Below the pieces are notes generated by a model that had not been told where the DNA came from, searched no databases, and saw nothing but the letters and a program-made list of their open reading frames with translations. Source: Pseudomonas protegens (GTDB lineage Bacteria > Pseudomonadota > Gammaproteobacteria > Pseudomonadales > Pseudomonadaceae). Taken from it: DNA of 34,834 nt. Positions 1-7,153 of the stretch are shown piece after piece; positions within the stretch are counted from its first letter, which is position 1; each line of letters opens with the position of its first letter. The translations under genes and the position numbers were made by a program. Location of the stretch: positions 7,665 to 42,498 of the forward strand of contig NZ_MOAK01000066.1 of assembly GCF_003732485.1 (NCBI RefSeq). The letters run 5' to 3'.

Positions 1-147
1 ATTTCCGGGGCGATCAACGCGGTGTCGTTCAACACCGGACTGCTGGGCGCGGTGACGGTGTCCGGGCCGGGCGCCGGGCGTATCGAGACCGCCTTTGCCT
101 TGCTCTCGGACATCATCCACATCCACCAGTCGCGCTCGAGCCGCTAG
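1..147 (+). CDS. Homoserine dehydrogenase-like protein, 3' end only
   Basis: The reading frame is open from the window edge to a TAG at 145-147 and gives 48 residues. The segment [20 protein letters not shown] followed by [14 protein letters not shown] matches the end of the homoserine dehydrogenase catalytic domain, where a GPGAG turn precedes a helix reading T-A-x-A-x-x-S-D-I. The enzyme interconverts L-homoserine and L-aspartate 4-semialdehyde with NAD(P). No ACT domain follows, so this would be a short, non-allosteric form. The next gene, an aldehyde dehydrogenase, begins 10 nt later, so the two are probably one operon. The N-terminal nucleotide-binding half lies outside the window, and the substrate is assigned from this fragment only. 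Confidence 0.72.
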   Translation: MSGAINAVSFNTGLLGAVTVSGPGAGRIETAFALLSDIIHIHQSRSSR

Positions 148-157
148 GAGCCTGCCC

Positions 158-1564
158 ATGAATCTGTCACGCCTGGCGCCGGTCGCCGATTCGATTGAAG
201 TCTGCAGCCCCTTCGATGGCCGCGTCATTGGCACGGTGCCACGCCTTGAGGCCGGTGCCGTGCCGTACCTGTTGCAGCAGGCCCGCCAGGGCGTAAAGGA
301 CTGCGCTGCGCTGCCGCGTTATCAGCGGGCAGGGATTCTGGAACGGGCGGCCTTGAACATTGAGCGCGATGCCGAGCATTTTGCCCGGCTGATCGTCGAC
401 GAAGCGGGCAAGACCTTGAAGCAGGCGCAGAAGGAGGTCAAACGCTGCATCAACACCCTCAAGCTGTCGGCGCAAGAAGCCAAGCGCAATGCCGGCGAGG
501 TGCTGCCGTTTGATGCCTATGAAGGCTCGGAAAACCGCCAGGGCTGGTTCTCTCGCGAGCCTCTGGGGCTGATCCTGGCGATCACGCCCTACAACGATCC
601 GCTGAATCTGGTGGCGCACAAGCTGGGTCCGGCCATCGCCGGAGGCAACGGGGTGATTCTCAAACCGTCGGAGCTGGCGCCGTTGTCGGCGATCAAGCTG
701 GTGGACTACTTGCGCGATGCCGGGCTGCCGACGTCGGTGGTGACCCTGGCCACCGGCGGCGCCGAGCTGGGCAAGGCCCTGGTGGCGGCGCGCGAGGTGC
801 GGATGATTTCCTTCACCGGCGGCTTTGTCTCCGGCGAGCAGATCGCCCGTAGCGCCGGCCTGAAGAAGCTGGCCATGGACCTGGGAGGCAACGCGCCGGT
901 GATCGTGATGGCCGATTGTGATCTTCAGGCCACGGTACAGAGTTGCGTGTCGGGGGCGTTCTGGGCGGCGGGGCAGAACTGTATCGGCACCCAGCGCCTG
1001 CTGGTCCAGGCGTCGATCTATGCGGCCTTCCGCGAGGCCTTTGTCAGCCTGGCCCGGGCCCAGGTCAGTGGCGATCCGCTGGCCGACAGCACGGATATCG
1101 GGCCGATGATCAGCCTGCAGGCGGCGCAGAATGCGCAGACAGTCGTGGATGAGGCCTTGCAGCAGGGCGCGCGCCTGCTCTGTGGGCATCAGCGTCAGGG
1201 TTCCTGCTACGCCGCCACGGTGCTGGAGAATGTCGACCACGGCAGTCGCCTGTGGCAGGACGAAGTGTTCGCGCCAGTGGTGGTGCTGCAGCCCTTCGAC
1301 GATCTGGATCAAGCCATCGCCCTGGCCAACCAGCCTGAATACAGCCTGCACGCGGGGATCTTCACCAACGATCTGCGCACCGCCATGGACGCCGCGCGGC
1401 GGATCGAGGCGGGCGGGGTGATGATCAACGATTCGTCCGATTACCGTTTCGATGCCATGCCGTTTGGCGGCTTCAAGTACGGCAGCCTGGGCCGCGAAGG
1501 GGTGCGTTTCGCCTATGAGGAAATGACCCAGCCCAAGGTGGTGTGCCTCAACCGCCTGGGCTGA
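158..1564 (+). CDS. Aldehyde dehydrogenase family protein
   Basis: This is a 468-residue NAD(P)-dependent aldehyde dehydrogenase, normal length for the family. I chose the ATG at 158 because AGGAG lies 7 nt upstream; an in-frame ATG at 95 lies inside the preceding gene. Visible motifs are the cofactor-domain stretch [20 protein letters not shown], the [11 protein letters not shown] strand, the catalytic cysteine in [12 protein letters not shown], and the C-terminal DEVFAPVVV and [15 protein letters not shown] signatures. The usual general-base Glu of the E-LGG motif is Asp here, as in lactaldehyde- or phosphonoacetaldehyde-type relatives. The gene follows a homoserine dehydrogenase-like gene by 10 nt. 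Together they could turn homoserine into aspartate semialdehyde and then aspartate (inference). Succinate-semialdehyde or another small aldehyde is also possible. Confidence 0.88.
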   Translation: MNLSRLAPVADSIEVCSPFDGRVIGTVPRLEAGAVPYLLQQARQGVKDCAALPRYQRAGILERAALNIERDAEHFARLIVDEAGKTLKQAQKEVKRCINTLKLSAQEAKRNAGEVLPFDAYEGSENRQGWFSREPLGLILAITPYNDPLNLVAHKLGPAIAGGNGVILKPSELAPLSAIKLVDYLRDAGLPTSVVTLATGGAELGKALVAAREVRMISFTGGFVSGEQIARSAGLKKLAMDLGGNAPVIVMADCDLQATVQSCVSGAFWAAGQNCIGTQRLLVQASIYAAFREAFVSLARAQVSGDPLADSTDIGPMISLQAAQNAQTVVDEALQQGARLLCGHQRQGSCYAATVLENVDHGSRLWQDEVFAPVVVLQPFDDLDQAIALANQPEYSLHAGIFTNDLRTAMDAARRIEAGGVMINDSSDYRFDAMPFGGFKYGSLGREGVRFAYEEMTQPKVVCLNRLG

Positions 1565-1596
1565 GGCAGGTTGCAGCAACACGACAGGTCGTCGGG

Positions 1597-1633
1597 CACC
1601 GGGCAGGTTTGGTCACCTGCCCGGTGTTTTTTT
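1597..1633 (+). terminator. Rho-independent terminator after the aldehyde dehydrogenase gene
   Basis: A perfect 12-bp stem (CACCGGGCAGGT with ACCTGCCCGGTG) closes a 6-nt loop and is followed by seven T residues. It ends the operon above. Confidence 0.9.
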
Positions 1634-1703
1634 GCCTGGGGCCCGTGGTGTTGAATCGGCCCGTACAAAGGCAATGGTAAAGTTCGCCCACTCAGAAAGG
1701 ACG

Positions 1704-1724
1704 ATGGGGCAAGCGCTCGGATGA
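1704..1724 (+). other. Six-codon leader ORF overlapping the TPM gene start
   Basis: AGAAAGGA precedes an ATG at 1704 that opens MGQALG and stops with a TGA at 1722-1724. That stop overlaps the ATG at 1721 of the next gene in an ATGA arrangement. The TPM gene's own ATG has no good ribosome site of its own, so coupling through this micro-ORF is plausible. Confidence 0.35.
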
Positions 1725-2938
1725 TCAAGGTGTTGTGGCAACAAGGGCGCGGCCTGTGGCTGGCGCTGTTTCTCGGTCTGGTGTTACCGACAATGGTGCT
1801 TGCCGAGCCGGCTCCGGCCGGGCTGATGAAGATCTCCCTGGATCGCCGGGTCATCGATCTGAGCAATACCCTCGACGCTGCCGACCAGCAGCGCATGGAA
1901 CACAAACTGGCGGCACTGGAACAGCGCCGTGGCGCGCAGATTGCGGTGATGCTGGTGCCCAACCTTGGCCAGCAAAGCATCGAGGCCTTGAGCAACCAAC
2001 TGTTTCGCTCCTGGAAGCTGGGGCGCAAGGGGGTCGATGACGGCCTCCTGCTGCTGGTGGCGAAGAACGACCGCAAAGTGCGCATCGAGGTGGGCTACGG
2101 CCTGGAACCGGTGGTCACTGACTTGCTGGCCGGGCAGATCATCGCCCGGGACCTGACCCCGGCCTTTCGCCAGGGAGATTTTGCCGGGGGAATCGAGCGG
2201 GCCCTGGACGACCTGATCATCCTGGTGGACGGCGACGAGCTGCCGGAGCCGGCGTCCCTGGGCGTACCGTTCGAAGCCTATGCCTTGCTGCTGGCGTTCA
2301 TCAGCGGTTCGGTGGCGGGGGTGATGCTGGCCGCAGGCTGGAAGTGGCGTCGGGTTCTGGCCGCTCTGGTACTGCTGGTGGCGTTGCTGGTGGGGGCAGT
2401 AGGCGGTCGCGAGTGGCTGCTGCAGTTGTTCCTGGTGCCGCTGTGCATGCTGGTGGGCGGCGCGACCTTCGCCGGATTGTGGCAGGCACGTCGAGTGTTT
2501 TACGGGGTGCTGGGGCTGTTGCTGTATCTCGCGCTGCTGGCCCTGGTCAGCCAGTATCTGGGCAGTGCGACCTTCGTCTATGGGCTGGCCTGGCCGGCCG
2601 CTGTGCTGCTGGCGTTGGGGGGGCATTGGCTGCTCTATCGCATGATGTGCAGCCGTTGGCGCAAGAGCCCCAAGGGCTTTGCATGGCGACTGGGGGCGCT
2701 GCTGGTGCTGATCCTGCTAATGGCCTGGGGTGTCGACGCCTGGAGCATGGCCCGGCAGTGGCTGACGGTGTTGCCGTTCGCCTACTTCCTCGGTTTTATG
2801 CTGTTTGCCAGTGGCAGCAGCTTTCACTGGTCCAGTGGCGGTGGGAGTAGCGGCAGTGGTGGCCGTTCGAGCTCGGGAGGCGGGTTTTCCGGAGGCGGTG
2901 GCTCCAGTGGCGGCGGTGGTGCGTCGGGCAGTTGGTGA
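1721..2938 (+). CDS. TPM-domain membrane protein (YgcG family)
   Basis: This 405-residue protein has an N-terminal signal segment (about residues 10-28, ending VLAEPAP). A TPM domain follows (about 40-170), with the family features RRGAQIAVMLVP, WKLGRKGVDDGLLLLVAKNDRKVRIEVGYGLE and a following helix LLAGQIIARDLTPAFRQGDFAGGI. About seven hydrophobic segments lie between 185 and 370. The tail is Gly/Ser-rich (GGGFSGGGGSSGGGGASGSW), as is usual in this family. TPM proteins are envelope proteins linked to phosphatase activity or photosystem repair, and in bacteria they often sit beside lemA. No lemA gene is next to this one. The precise role is unknown. Confidence 0.85.
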   Translation: MIKVLWQQGRGLWLALFLGLVLPTMVLAEPAPAGLMKISLDRRVIDLSNTLDAADQQRMEHKLAALEQRRGAQIAVMLVPNLGQQSIEALSNQLFRSWKLGRKGVDDGLLLLVAKNDRKVRIEVGYGLEPVVTDLLAGQIIARDLTPAFRQGDFAGGIERALDDLIILVDGDELPEPASLGVPFEAYALLLAFISGSVAGVMLAAGWKWRRVLAALVLLVALLVGAVGGREWLLQLFLVPLCMLVGGATFAGLWQARRVFYGVLGLLLYLALLALVSQYLGSATFVYGLAWPAAVLLALGGHWLLYRMMCSRWRKSPKGFAWRLGALLVLILLMAWGVDAWSMARQWLTVLPFAYFLGFMLFASGSSFHWSSGGGSSGSGGRSSSGGGFSGGGGSSGGGGASGSW

Positions 2939-3008
2939 GGTGTCTGCGTCCCTTTCCCGTACCGGGCGGACCGGCCAAGGCACAGCCGTGTCCGTCCGGG
3001 TTCGCGGA

Positions 3009-3224
3009 TCAGACGACTTCGTCGATCAATGAGGTTTTTGGCGGTGTGACCGTGACCGGTGGCTGAGGTTGTTCCTTGGCCTTGTCGCGGAGTTTTTCCA
3101 GCGCCTCTTTCTGTTCCGCAGTCAGTGGCGGAGGGGTCAGCACCTTGCCCGAGTCAGGCAACTTGATGCCGGGCTGGGAGCCGCCGGCGGTCAGTGGCGG
3201 GAGGGGACGGTGGTTTATTTCCAT
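3009..3224 (-). CDS. Small Pro-rich hypothetical protein
   Basis: A 71-residue protein. The ATG at 3224 is preceded by AAGGA at a spacing of about 9 nt. It has Pro-rich ends (PLPPLTAGG near the N-terminus, PQPPVTVTPPKTS near the C-terminus) and a charged helix in the middle (TAEQKEALEKLRDKAKEQ). There is no signal peptide or membrane segment. It lies convergent to the TPM gene and divergent from rpmJ. I do not recognise the family. Confidence 0.55.
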   Translation of the reverse strand: MEINHRPLPPLTAGGSQPGIKLPDSGKVLTPPPLTAEQKEALEKLRDKAKEQPQPPVTVTPPKTSLIDEVV

Positions 3225-3342
3225 GTCACTGCATCCTTGAGTGGGGGTGAATAAAAGATAACGACCGCTTTGCGGTGATCTTTAGAGCCAATGCTCTAGG
3301 GCGCCACCTGAACCTTCTTTCGCGTGGTGCTTGATTTGGTGT

Positions 3343-3388
3343 TGATAATTATTCTTGTTTGCAAATAAGATATGTTATTACGTTTTAA
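3343..3388. promoter_or_regulatory. AT-rich promoter region of rpmJ with possible metal-regulator half-sites
   Basis: This short AT-rich block just upstream of the L36 paralogue contains TGATAATTATTCTTG (Fur-box-like, imperfect) at 3343-3357 and ATATGTTATTACG around 3370-3382, which has one good half of a Zur-type ATGTTAT-N-ATAACAT palindrome. The other half is poor. Cysteine-poor ribosomal paralogues are commonly Zur-controlled, and that is the reason for listing it. Confidence 0.25.
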
Positions 3389-3411
3389 AATCACCCCAAG
3401 GAGCCTCTCCC

Positions 3412-3561
3412 ATGAAAGTCCTGTCCTCCCTCAAAGAAGCCAAGAACCGTCACCGCGACTGCCAGATCGTCAAGCGCCGTGGCCGGATCTACGTGATCTG
3501 CAAATCCAATCCACGCTTCAAGGCGCGCCAGGGCGGGGCGAAAAACCGCAACAAGGGCTGA
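3412..3561 (+). CDS. rpmJ: 50S ribosomal protein L36, cysteine-poor paralogue
   Basis: This 49-residue protein starts at the ATG at 3412, with AAGGAG 8 nt upstream. The sequence [20 protein letters not shown], then [20 protein letters not shown], is the L36 fold. Zinc-binding L36 uses three Cys and one His. Here only C17 and C30 remain, the first Cys position is replaced by basic residues, and the His is Phe36. This is therefore the zinc-independent (C-minus, YkgO-like) form. Such paralogues replace the zinc form on the ribosome during zinc shortage, which frees zinc. The partner L31 paralogue often found next to it is absent here. Confidence 0.93.
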   Translation: MKVLSSLKEAKNRHRDCQIVKRRGRIYVICKSNPRFKARQGGAKNRNKG

Positions 3562-3630
3562 ACCGCCGCTTGCTCCTGTCCAGGACAGGGCGCCCGATAC
3601 ACGGCAAGCACAGTCGGGCGTCTTGGCGGC

Positions 3631-4179
3631 TTATCTGCTGAGGCGGGCGATCAGGGCTTCGAGCGTCGGGCGTTTGCTCTGCCACTCCGCCTTGGTGATG
3701 CCCAGCAGGACCACGTCCATGCGTTGGCCATCCTTGAGGATGTTCTGGCGCCGCAGCCCCTCCTGTTGGAAACCGAATTTCAGGTGCATGTTGATGACCG
3801 CCGGGTTGCTGGCCAGTACCTCGCAGTTGAGTTTTTCAAGACCGGCTTCAGTGAAGGCGTAGTCCAGCATCCAGAACTCGATCAGGCTGCCCAGGCCCTT
3901 GCCTTGCTGCTTGGCGTCCAGGTAGAACGCCCAGTCGGCGGTTTTCTGTCGGGCATTGATGGCATTCAGTGAAACGATGCCCAGGGCCTGGCCTTCGTCC
4001 ATGACGACAAACACGGCCTGGGCCGGATTGCCCTGCAAGGAACTCAGCCAGCGCTGGTGTTCCTGTTCACTGATTTCATGGGAGGTGTACATGTACTTGC
4101 GCACCTCTTCCTGGTTGCGCAGCGTGCGTACATGGGCCTGAGTGGCGGGATCGGCATCGACCAGGGGGATGAACTGCAT
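3631..4179 (-). CDS. GNAT acetyltransferase, PseH-like
   Basis: This 182-residue protein starts at the ATG at 4179, with AGAAGGA 7 nt upstream; the longer open frame upstream is a shadow of the LysR gene. GNAT features are the N-terminal RTLRNQEEVRKYMYTSHEIS helix region, GIVSLNAINARQKTADWAFYL (beta4), the acetyl-CoA loop QQGKGLGSLIE, and LNCEVLASNPAVINMHLKFGF (alpha4). The pattern fits the PseH subgroup, which N-acetylates a UDP-4-amino sugar in pseudaminic acid synthesis. No other pse genes are in view, so the true substrate may differ. It is divergent from the LysR gene, with about 130 bp between them. Confidence 0.8.
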   Translation of the reverse strand: MQFIPLVDADPATQAHVRTLRNQEEVRKYMYTSHEISEQEHQRWLSSLQGNPAQAVFVVMDEGQALGIVSLNAINARQKTADWAFYLDAKQQGKGLGSLIEFWMLDYAFTEAGLEKLNCEVLASNPAVINMHLKFGFQQEGLRRQNILKDGQRMDVVLLGITKAEWQSKRPTLEALIARLSR

Positions 4180-4308
4180 CCTGATGTCCTTCTCGGATGG
4201 GTGAGCGGTGGTGGCGCATGATGGCATATCCACTGCCATCGCATGGATTTGTCTCCCGGGGCAAGAACCGGTAGAAAGAACCCTCGCATTCAGAAAACAG
4301 ATACCTGC

Positions 4309-5193
4309 ATGAGCGATATTGAGAAACCCAATAGCCGCCTGTTCGACCTCGACTTGCTGCGCGCCATTGTCACGGTGGCCGATTGCGGCAGCTTCACCAC
4401 CGCGGCCAGTCGCCTGCATTCCACCCAGTCCACCATCAGCCAGAAGATTCGCCGTCTGGAGGACATGGCCGGGCACCGGCTGCTGGAGCGTGGCAACCGC
4501 GACGTGCTGCCCACCGATGCCGGCGAGACGTTGCTGGGCTATGCCCGGCGGCTGCTGGCGCTGAACGACGAGATGCTTGAGGCGCTGTCCGGGGCCACGG
4601 TGGCGCTGACGGTGCGTATCGGTGTGCCGGACGACTTTGCCGCGGGGCGCACCACTGAGCAACTGGCGGCGTTCAATCGGCGCTACCCCCAGGTCAAGCT
4701 GGAAGTCACCAGCGGCATGAGCCGCGACCTGAGTGGCAGTTATGACCGTGGCGAACTGGACCTGGTGGTGCTCAAGCAATTGCGCAACAGCCGTGAGGCC
4801 GTGGCGTGCTGGCCCGAGAAGACCCGCTGGGTGGACAGTGCGAAAAACCCCTGCATCGACCTCGACCCGTTGCCCATCGTCACCTTCCCGCCTCGTGGGG
4901 TGTATCGCGATGAAATGATCAGCGCCCTGGAAACCATCGGCCGGCGCTGGCATATCAGTTTCACCAGCTCCAGCCTCAGTGGTTTGCAGTCGGCCATTGC
5001 CGACGGCATGGGCATCGGCTTGCTGCCGCTGCGGGCGGTGACCCCGGGGCACGAGGTGCTGCCCAAAAGCATCGGCCTACCATCGGTGGATGTGTTCGAG
5101 GTGGCATTGCTGCACCGCCCGGCGGCCGATCCCATGGTCAAGGAGCTGGCGCGGGTATTGTCACGGGTGCTGGCCCAGGACACCCGTGGCTGA
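4309..5193 (+). CDS. LysR-family transcriptional regulator
   Basis: This 294-residue regulator is a typical length for the family. The start at ATG 4309 gives MSDIEKPNSRLFDLDLLRAI. The longer in-frame start at 4243 adds an unlikely leader. The ribosome site is weak. The N-terminal winged helix (about residues 13-75) contains VADCGSFTTAASRLHSTQST followed by ISQKIRRLEDMAGHRLLER, the usual HTH and dimer helix. The LysR substrate domain follows, with VALTVRIGVPDDFAAGRTTE and GLQSAIADGMGIGLLPLRAV. The overall pattern is like LrhA/HexA. It is read in the same direction as the ureidoglycine aminohydrolase gene 185 bp downstream and may control it or the divergent GNAT gene. The effector is unknown. 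Confidence 0.88.
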   Translation: MSDIEKPNSRLFDLDLLRAIVTVADCGSFTTAASRLHSTQSTISQKIRRLEDMAGHRLLERGNRDVLPTDAGETLLGYARRLLALNDEMLEALSGATVALTVRIGVPDDFAAGRTTEQLAAFNRRYPQVKLEVTSGMSRDLSGSYDRGELDLVVLKQLRNSREAVACWPEKTRWVDSAKNPCIDLDPLPIVTFPPRGVYRDEMISALETIGRRWHISFTSSSLSGLQSAIADGMGIGLLPLRAVTPGHEVLPKSIGLPSVDVFEVALLHRPAADPMVKELARVLSRVLAQDTRG

Positions 5194-5247
5194 ATCCGCT
5201 TGGTATTCGATAAATGAATATGCCGTAGTTCAGTATTTAATTTGTGC

Positions 5248-5367
5248 ATGAAAGCGCTGCTGGATATCGTGGTGGCCAGCAGCGATCCGCGCCGTTCCCT
5301 GGCGTATCGCTTCGCAGATTTGTTCACCCCGGCGGCGTTGCGGCACGGGGCAGCAAAACAACAATGA
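5248..5367 (+). CDS. Possible 39-residue leader ORF
   Basis: The ATG at 5248 opens 39 codons (MKALLDIVVASSDPRRSLAY...) ending in TGA at 5365-5367. That stop lies inside the TGAGGAGAG ribosome site of the next gene. Third-codon positions are mostly G or C, as in real genes here. There is no clear Shine-Dalgarno sequence for its own ATG. It could be a leader peptide, the remnant of a gene, or chance. Confidence 0.3.
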   Translation: MKALLDIVVASSDPRRSLAYRFADLFTPAALRHGAAKQQ

Positions 5368-5378
5368 GGAGAGTCTCC

Positions 5379-6215
5379 ATGTCCAAAACCACTTATTACG
5401 CGCCCCACGGCGGGCACCCGGCGCAGACCGAGCTGCTCACCGACCGCGCCATGTTCACCGAAGCCTACGCGGTGATCCCCAAGGGCGTGATGCGTGACAT
5501 CGTCACCAGCCACCTGCCGCACTGGGACAACATGCGCATGTGGGTCATTGCCCGTCCGCTGTCGGGTTTCGCCGAAACCTTTTCCCAGTACATCGTTGAA
5601 GTGGGCGCCAATGGCGGCAGCGACAAGCCCGAGCAGGACCCCAACGCCGAAGCGGTGCTGTTTGTCGTCGAAGGCGAGGTCAACCTGACCCTGCAAGGCC
5701 AGGTGCACGTCCTCAAGCCCGGCGGCTATGCCTTTATCCCACCGGCCGCCGACTGGAAGCTGCGCAACACCAGCGGCACCGAAGCGCGTTTCCACTGGAT
5801 CCGCAAGCACTACCAGAAAGTCGACGGCGTGCCTTACCCGGACGCGTTCGTCACCAACGAGCAGGACATCGAGCCGCGGGTGATGCCTGACACCGAAGGT
5901 CGCTGGAGCACCACGCGTTTCGTCGACATGAGCGACATGCGTCACGACATGCACGTCAACATCGTCAACTTCGAGCCGGGCGGCGTGATTCCCTTCGCTG
6001 AGACCCACGTCATGGAGCACGGCCTGTATGTTCTGGAAGGCAAGGCGGTGTATCGCCTGAACCAGGATTGGGTCGAAGTCGAGGCCGGTGACTTCATGTG
6101 GCTGCGCGCGTTCTGCCCGCAGGCCTGCTACTCCGGCGGCCCGGGTCGCTTCCGCTACCTGCTGTACAAGGATGTGAACCGCCAGATGCGCCTGACCCTG
6201 AACGCGCCGCATTGA
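5379..6215 (+). CDS. allE: (S)-ureidoglycine aminohydrolase
   Basis: This 278-residue bicupin protein starts at the ATG at 5379 behind GAGGAGAG; the frame is open further upstream without a start signal. The enzyme releases ammonia from (S)-ureidoglycine to give (S)-ureidoglycolate in allantoin and purine breakdown. The N-terminal cupin covers about residues 60-150 and the C-terminal cupin about 180-270. The manganese site known from the plant enzyme (Glu, His, His, Gln) is present: E208, H210 and H214 in PFAETHVMEHGLYVLEGKAV, and Q248 in FCPQACY. Pseudomonas orthologues are often labelled bifunctional allantoicase/ureidoglycine aminohydrolase. Other ureide genes are not in the window. A LysR gene lies upstream and a terminator follows. 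Confidence 0.92.
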   Translation: MSKTTYYAPHGGHPAQTELLTDRAMFTEAYAVIPKGVMRDIVTSHLPHWDNMRMWVIARPLSGFAETFSQYIVEVGANGGSDKPEQDPNAEAVLFVVEGEVNLTLQGQVHVLKPGGYAFIPPAADWKLRNTSGTEARFHWIRKHYQKVDGVPYPDAFVTNEQDIEPRVMPDTEGRWSTTRFVDMSDMRHDMHVNIVNFEPGGVIPFAETHVMEHGLYVLEGKAVYRLNQDWVEVEAGDFMWLRAFCPQACYSGGPGRFRYLLYKDVNRQMRLTLNAPH

Positions 6216-6266
6216 TTCGATGGCAGGGGCGGTTCGACGCTCTGCACGGCCGAACGGCATGTCATG

Positions 6267-6295
6267 AAAACCGGCGATCATTCGCCGGTTTTTTT
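6267..6295 (+). terminator. Rho-independent terminator after allE
   Basis: The stem AAAACCGGCGA with TCGCCGG closes on a TCAT loop and is followed by a run of seven T residues. Confidence 0.9.
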
Positions 6296-6464
6296 GATTG
6301 CGCAGCGGGGTAGAGACGAAGGCGCCGGAGGGGGGAGCGATGTTCTTTCGCGTCGACGCTCGCTCCGGGATTGAGGGATATCTCGACGTATCAGGGGGAC
6401 ATCCGCCGAGTTGACTCGGACAAGTAGGCGGTTATTGAGCGCTGTTCCAACGTATCAACTTGAA

Positions 6465-6491
6465 GCCAAGGCGCCCGAGGGCAGCCTTGGC
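6465..6491 (-). terminator. Stable hairpin downstream of the IPD072-like gene
   Basis: An 8-bp arm GCCAAGGC / GCCTTGGC encloses GCCC-GA-GGGC. It lies 13 nt past the stop codon of the minus-strand 86-residue gene. There is no T-run on either side, so it may be a weak terminator or an mRNA 3' stabiliser. Confidence 0.4.
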
Positions 6492-6504
6492 TGTTGCTAA
6501 TGCC

Positions 6505-6765
6505 TTACGCGACCGGGTGAATGGTTTCACCGTGGTCTTTCACCGTACTGTTTTCAATTTCGATCTTGCTCGTGGCCTGTACATAGTAAGGCGCCTGGGT
6601 GCCGTTCCTTTTCAGTGACAGCACAAAGCCACGGTCGTCTGATCGGTCCCAGCTTTCCTGCTTGCCGCTATCGATTCCGAAGAACTTGGTGTCGCCGTCG
6701 CTACCCCATTTGTTGATCGAGGCTTCAATTTTTTTCGATGATTTGTTGGTAACGGTAATACCCAT
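6505..6765 (-). CDS. IPD072-like insecticidal protein homologue
   Basis: This 86-residue protein starts at the ATG at 6765, preceded by AAAGGAA at 7 nt. From memory it matches IPD072Aa, the corn-rootworm-active protein from Pseudomonas chlororaphis, which has the same length. Shared landmarks are the MGITVTN start, WGSDGDT (20-26), WDRSD followed by RGFVLSL (39-51), PYYVQA (59-64) and SKIE (66-69). There is no signal peptide, no membrane segment and no cysteine, so it is a small soluble cytoplasmic protein that would need lysis or a special route to leave the cell. Composition is more AT-rich than the neighbouring core genes, which suggests horizontal acquisition. The gene stands alone, followed by a hairpin. 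The identification rests on recall, not on a search. Confidence 0.8.
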   Translation of the reverse strand: MGITVTNKSSKKIEASINKWGSDGDTKFFGIDSGKQESWDRSDDRGFVLSLKRNGTQAPYYVQATSKIEIENSTVKDHGETIHPVA

Positions 6766-7153
6766 ATCTATATTCCTTTTAGATTGAGGTTTATTTGATC
6801 TGGCTATTGACTGCTATCCAATGCTTGCAGTCGTTATGTTGTTCTATACAACTTAACTAGACCTGCCAGTCAATGAGGGTGAAGCGCACTGGAGTCTAGA
6901 TACTATTTTGCTATCAGCAAGGCAGTGCTCAACAACTTTCTTGAGTCTGTCCTTGATTTGACTACTTGCGTCCCAAGCCTTGAAGAGAGGAATGACGCTA
7001 TTCATAGCGTGTCTGCGGTCATATGGAATATAAAGGGCTGGGTTCTGGGGAGAGCATCGATCAATAACCGCAGTGAAAAAAATCCGATGATCCTGGACCT
7101 GGCCATCTGGTAGTAGTGGTACCGTCTGCGCTGCAAAACCTGGAGCCTGCTAG
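6766..7153. other. AT-rich intergenic region without a convincing gene
   Basis: This 388-bp spacer lies between the divergent IPD072-like gene and the membrane-protein gene. It is clearly more AT-rich than its surroundings and must hold the promoter of the 86-residue gene. Short open frames on both strands (for example 6925-7113 on the plus strand) have no ribosome site and resemble nothing I know. Confidence 0.5.

Noticed and set aside
167-1582. 471-codon open frame antisense to the aldehyde dehydrogenase gene
   Set aside because: It is a high-GC shadow with no ribosome site or family match.
4740-6281. 513-codon minus-strand frame across the LysR and allE genes
   Set aside because: It spans two well-supported plus-strand genes and has no recognisable domain.
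6925-7113. 62-codon plus-strand frame in the AT-rich spacer
   Set aside because: No ribosome site, no family and no codon bias; it could be chance.
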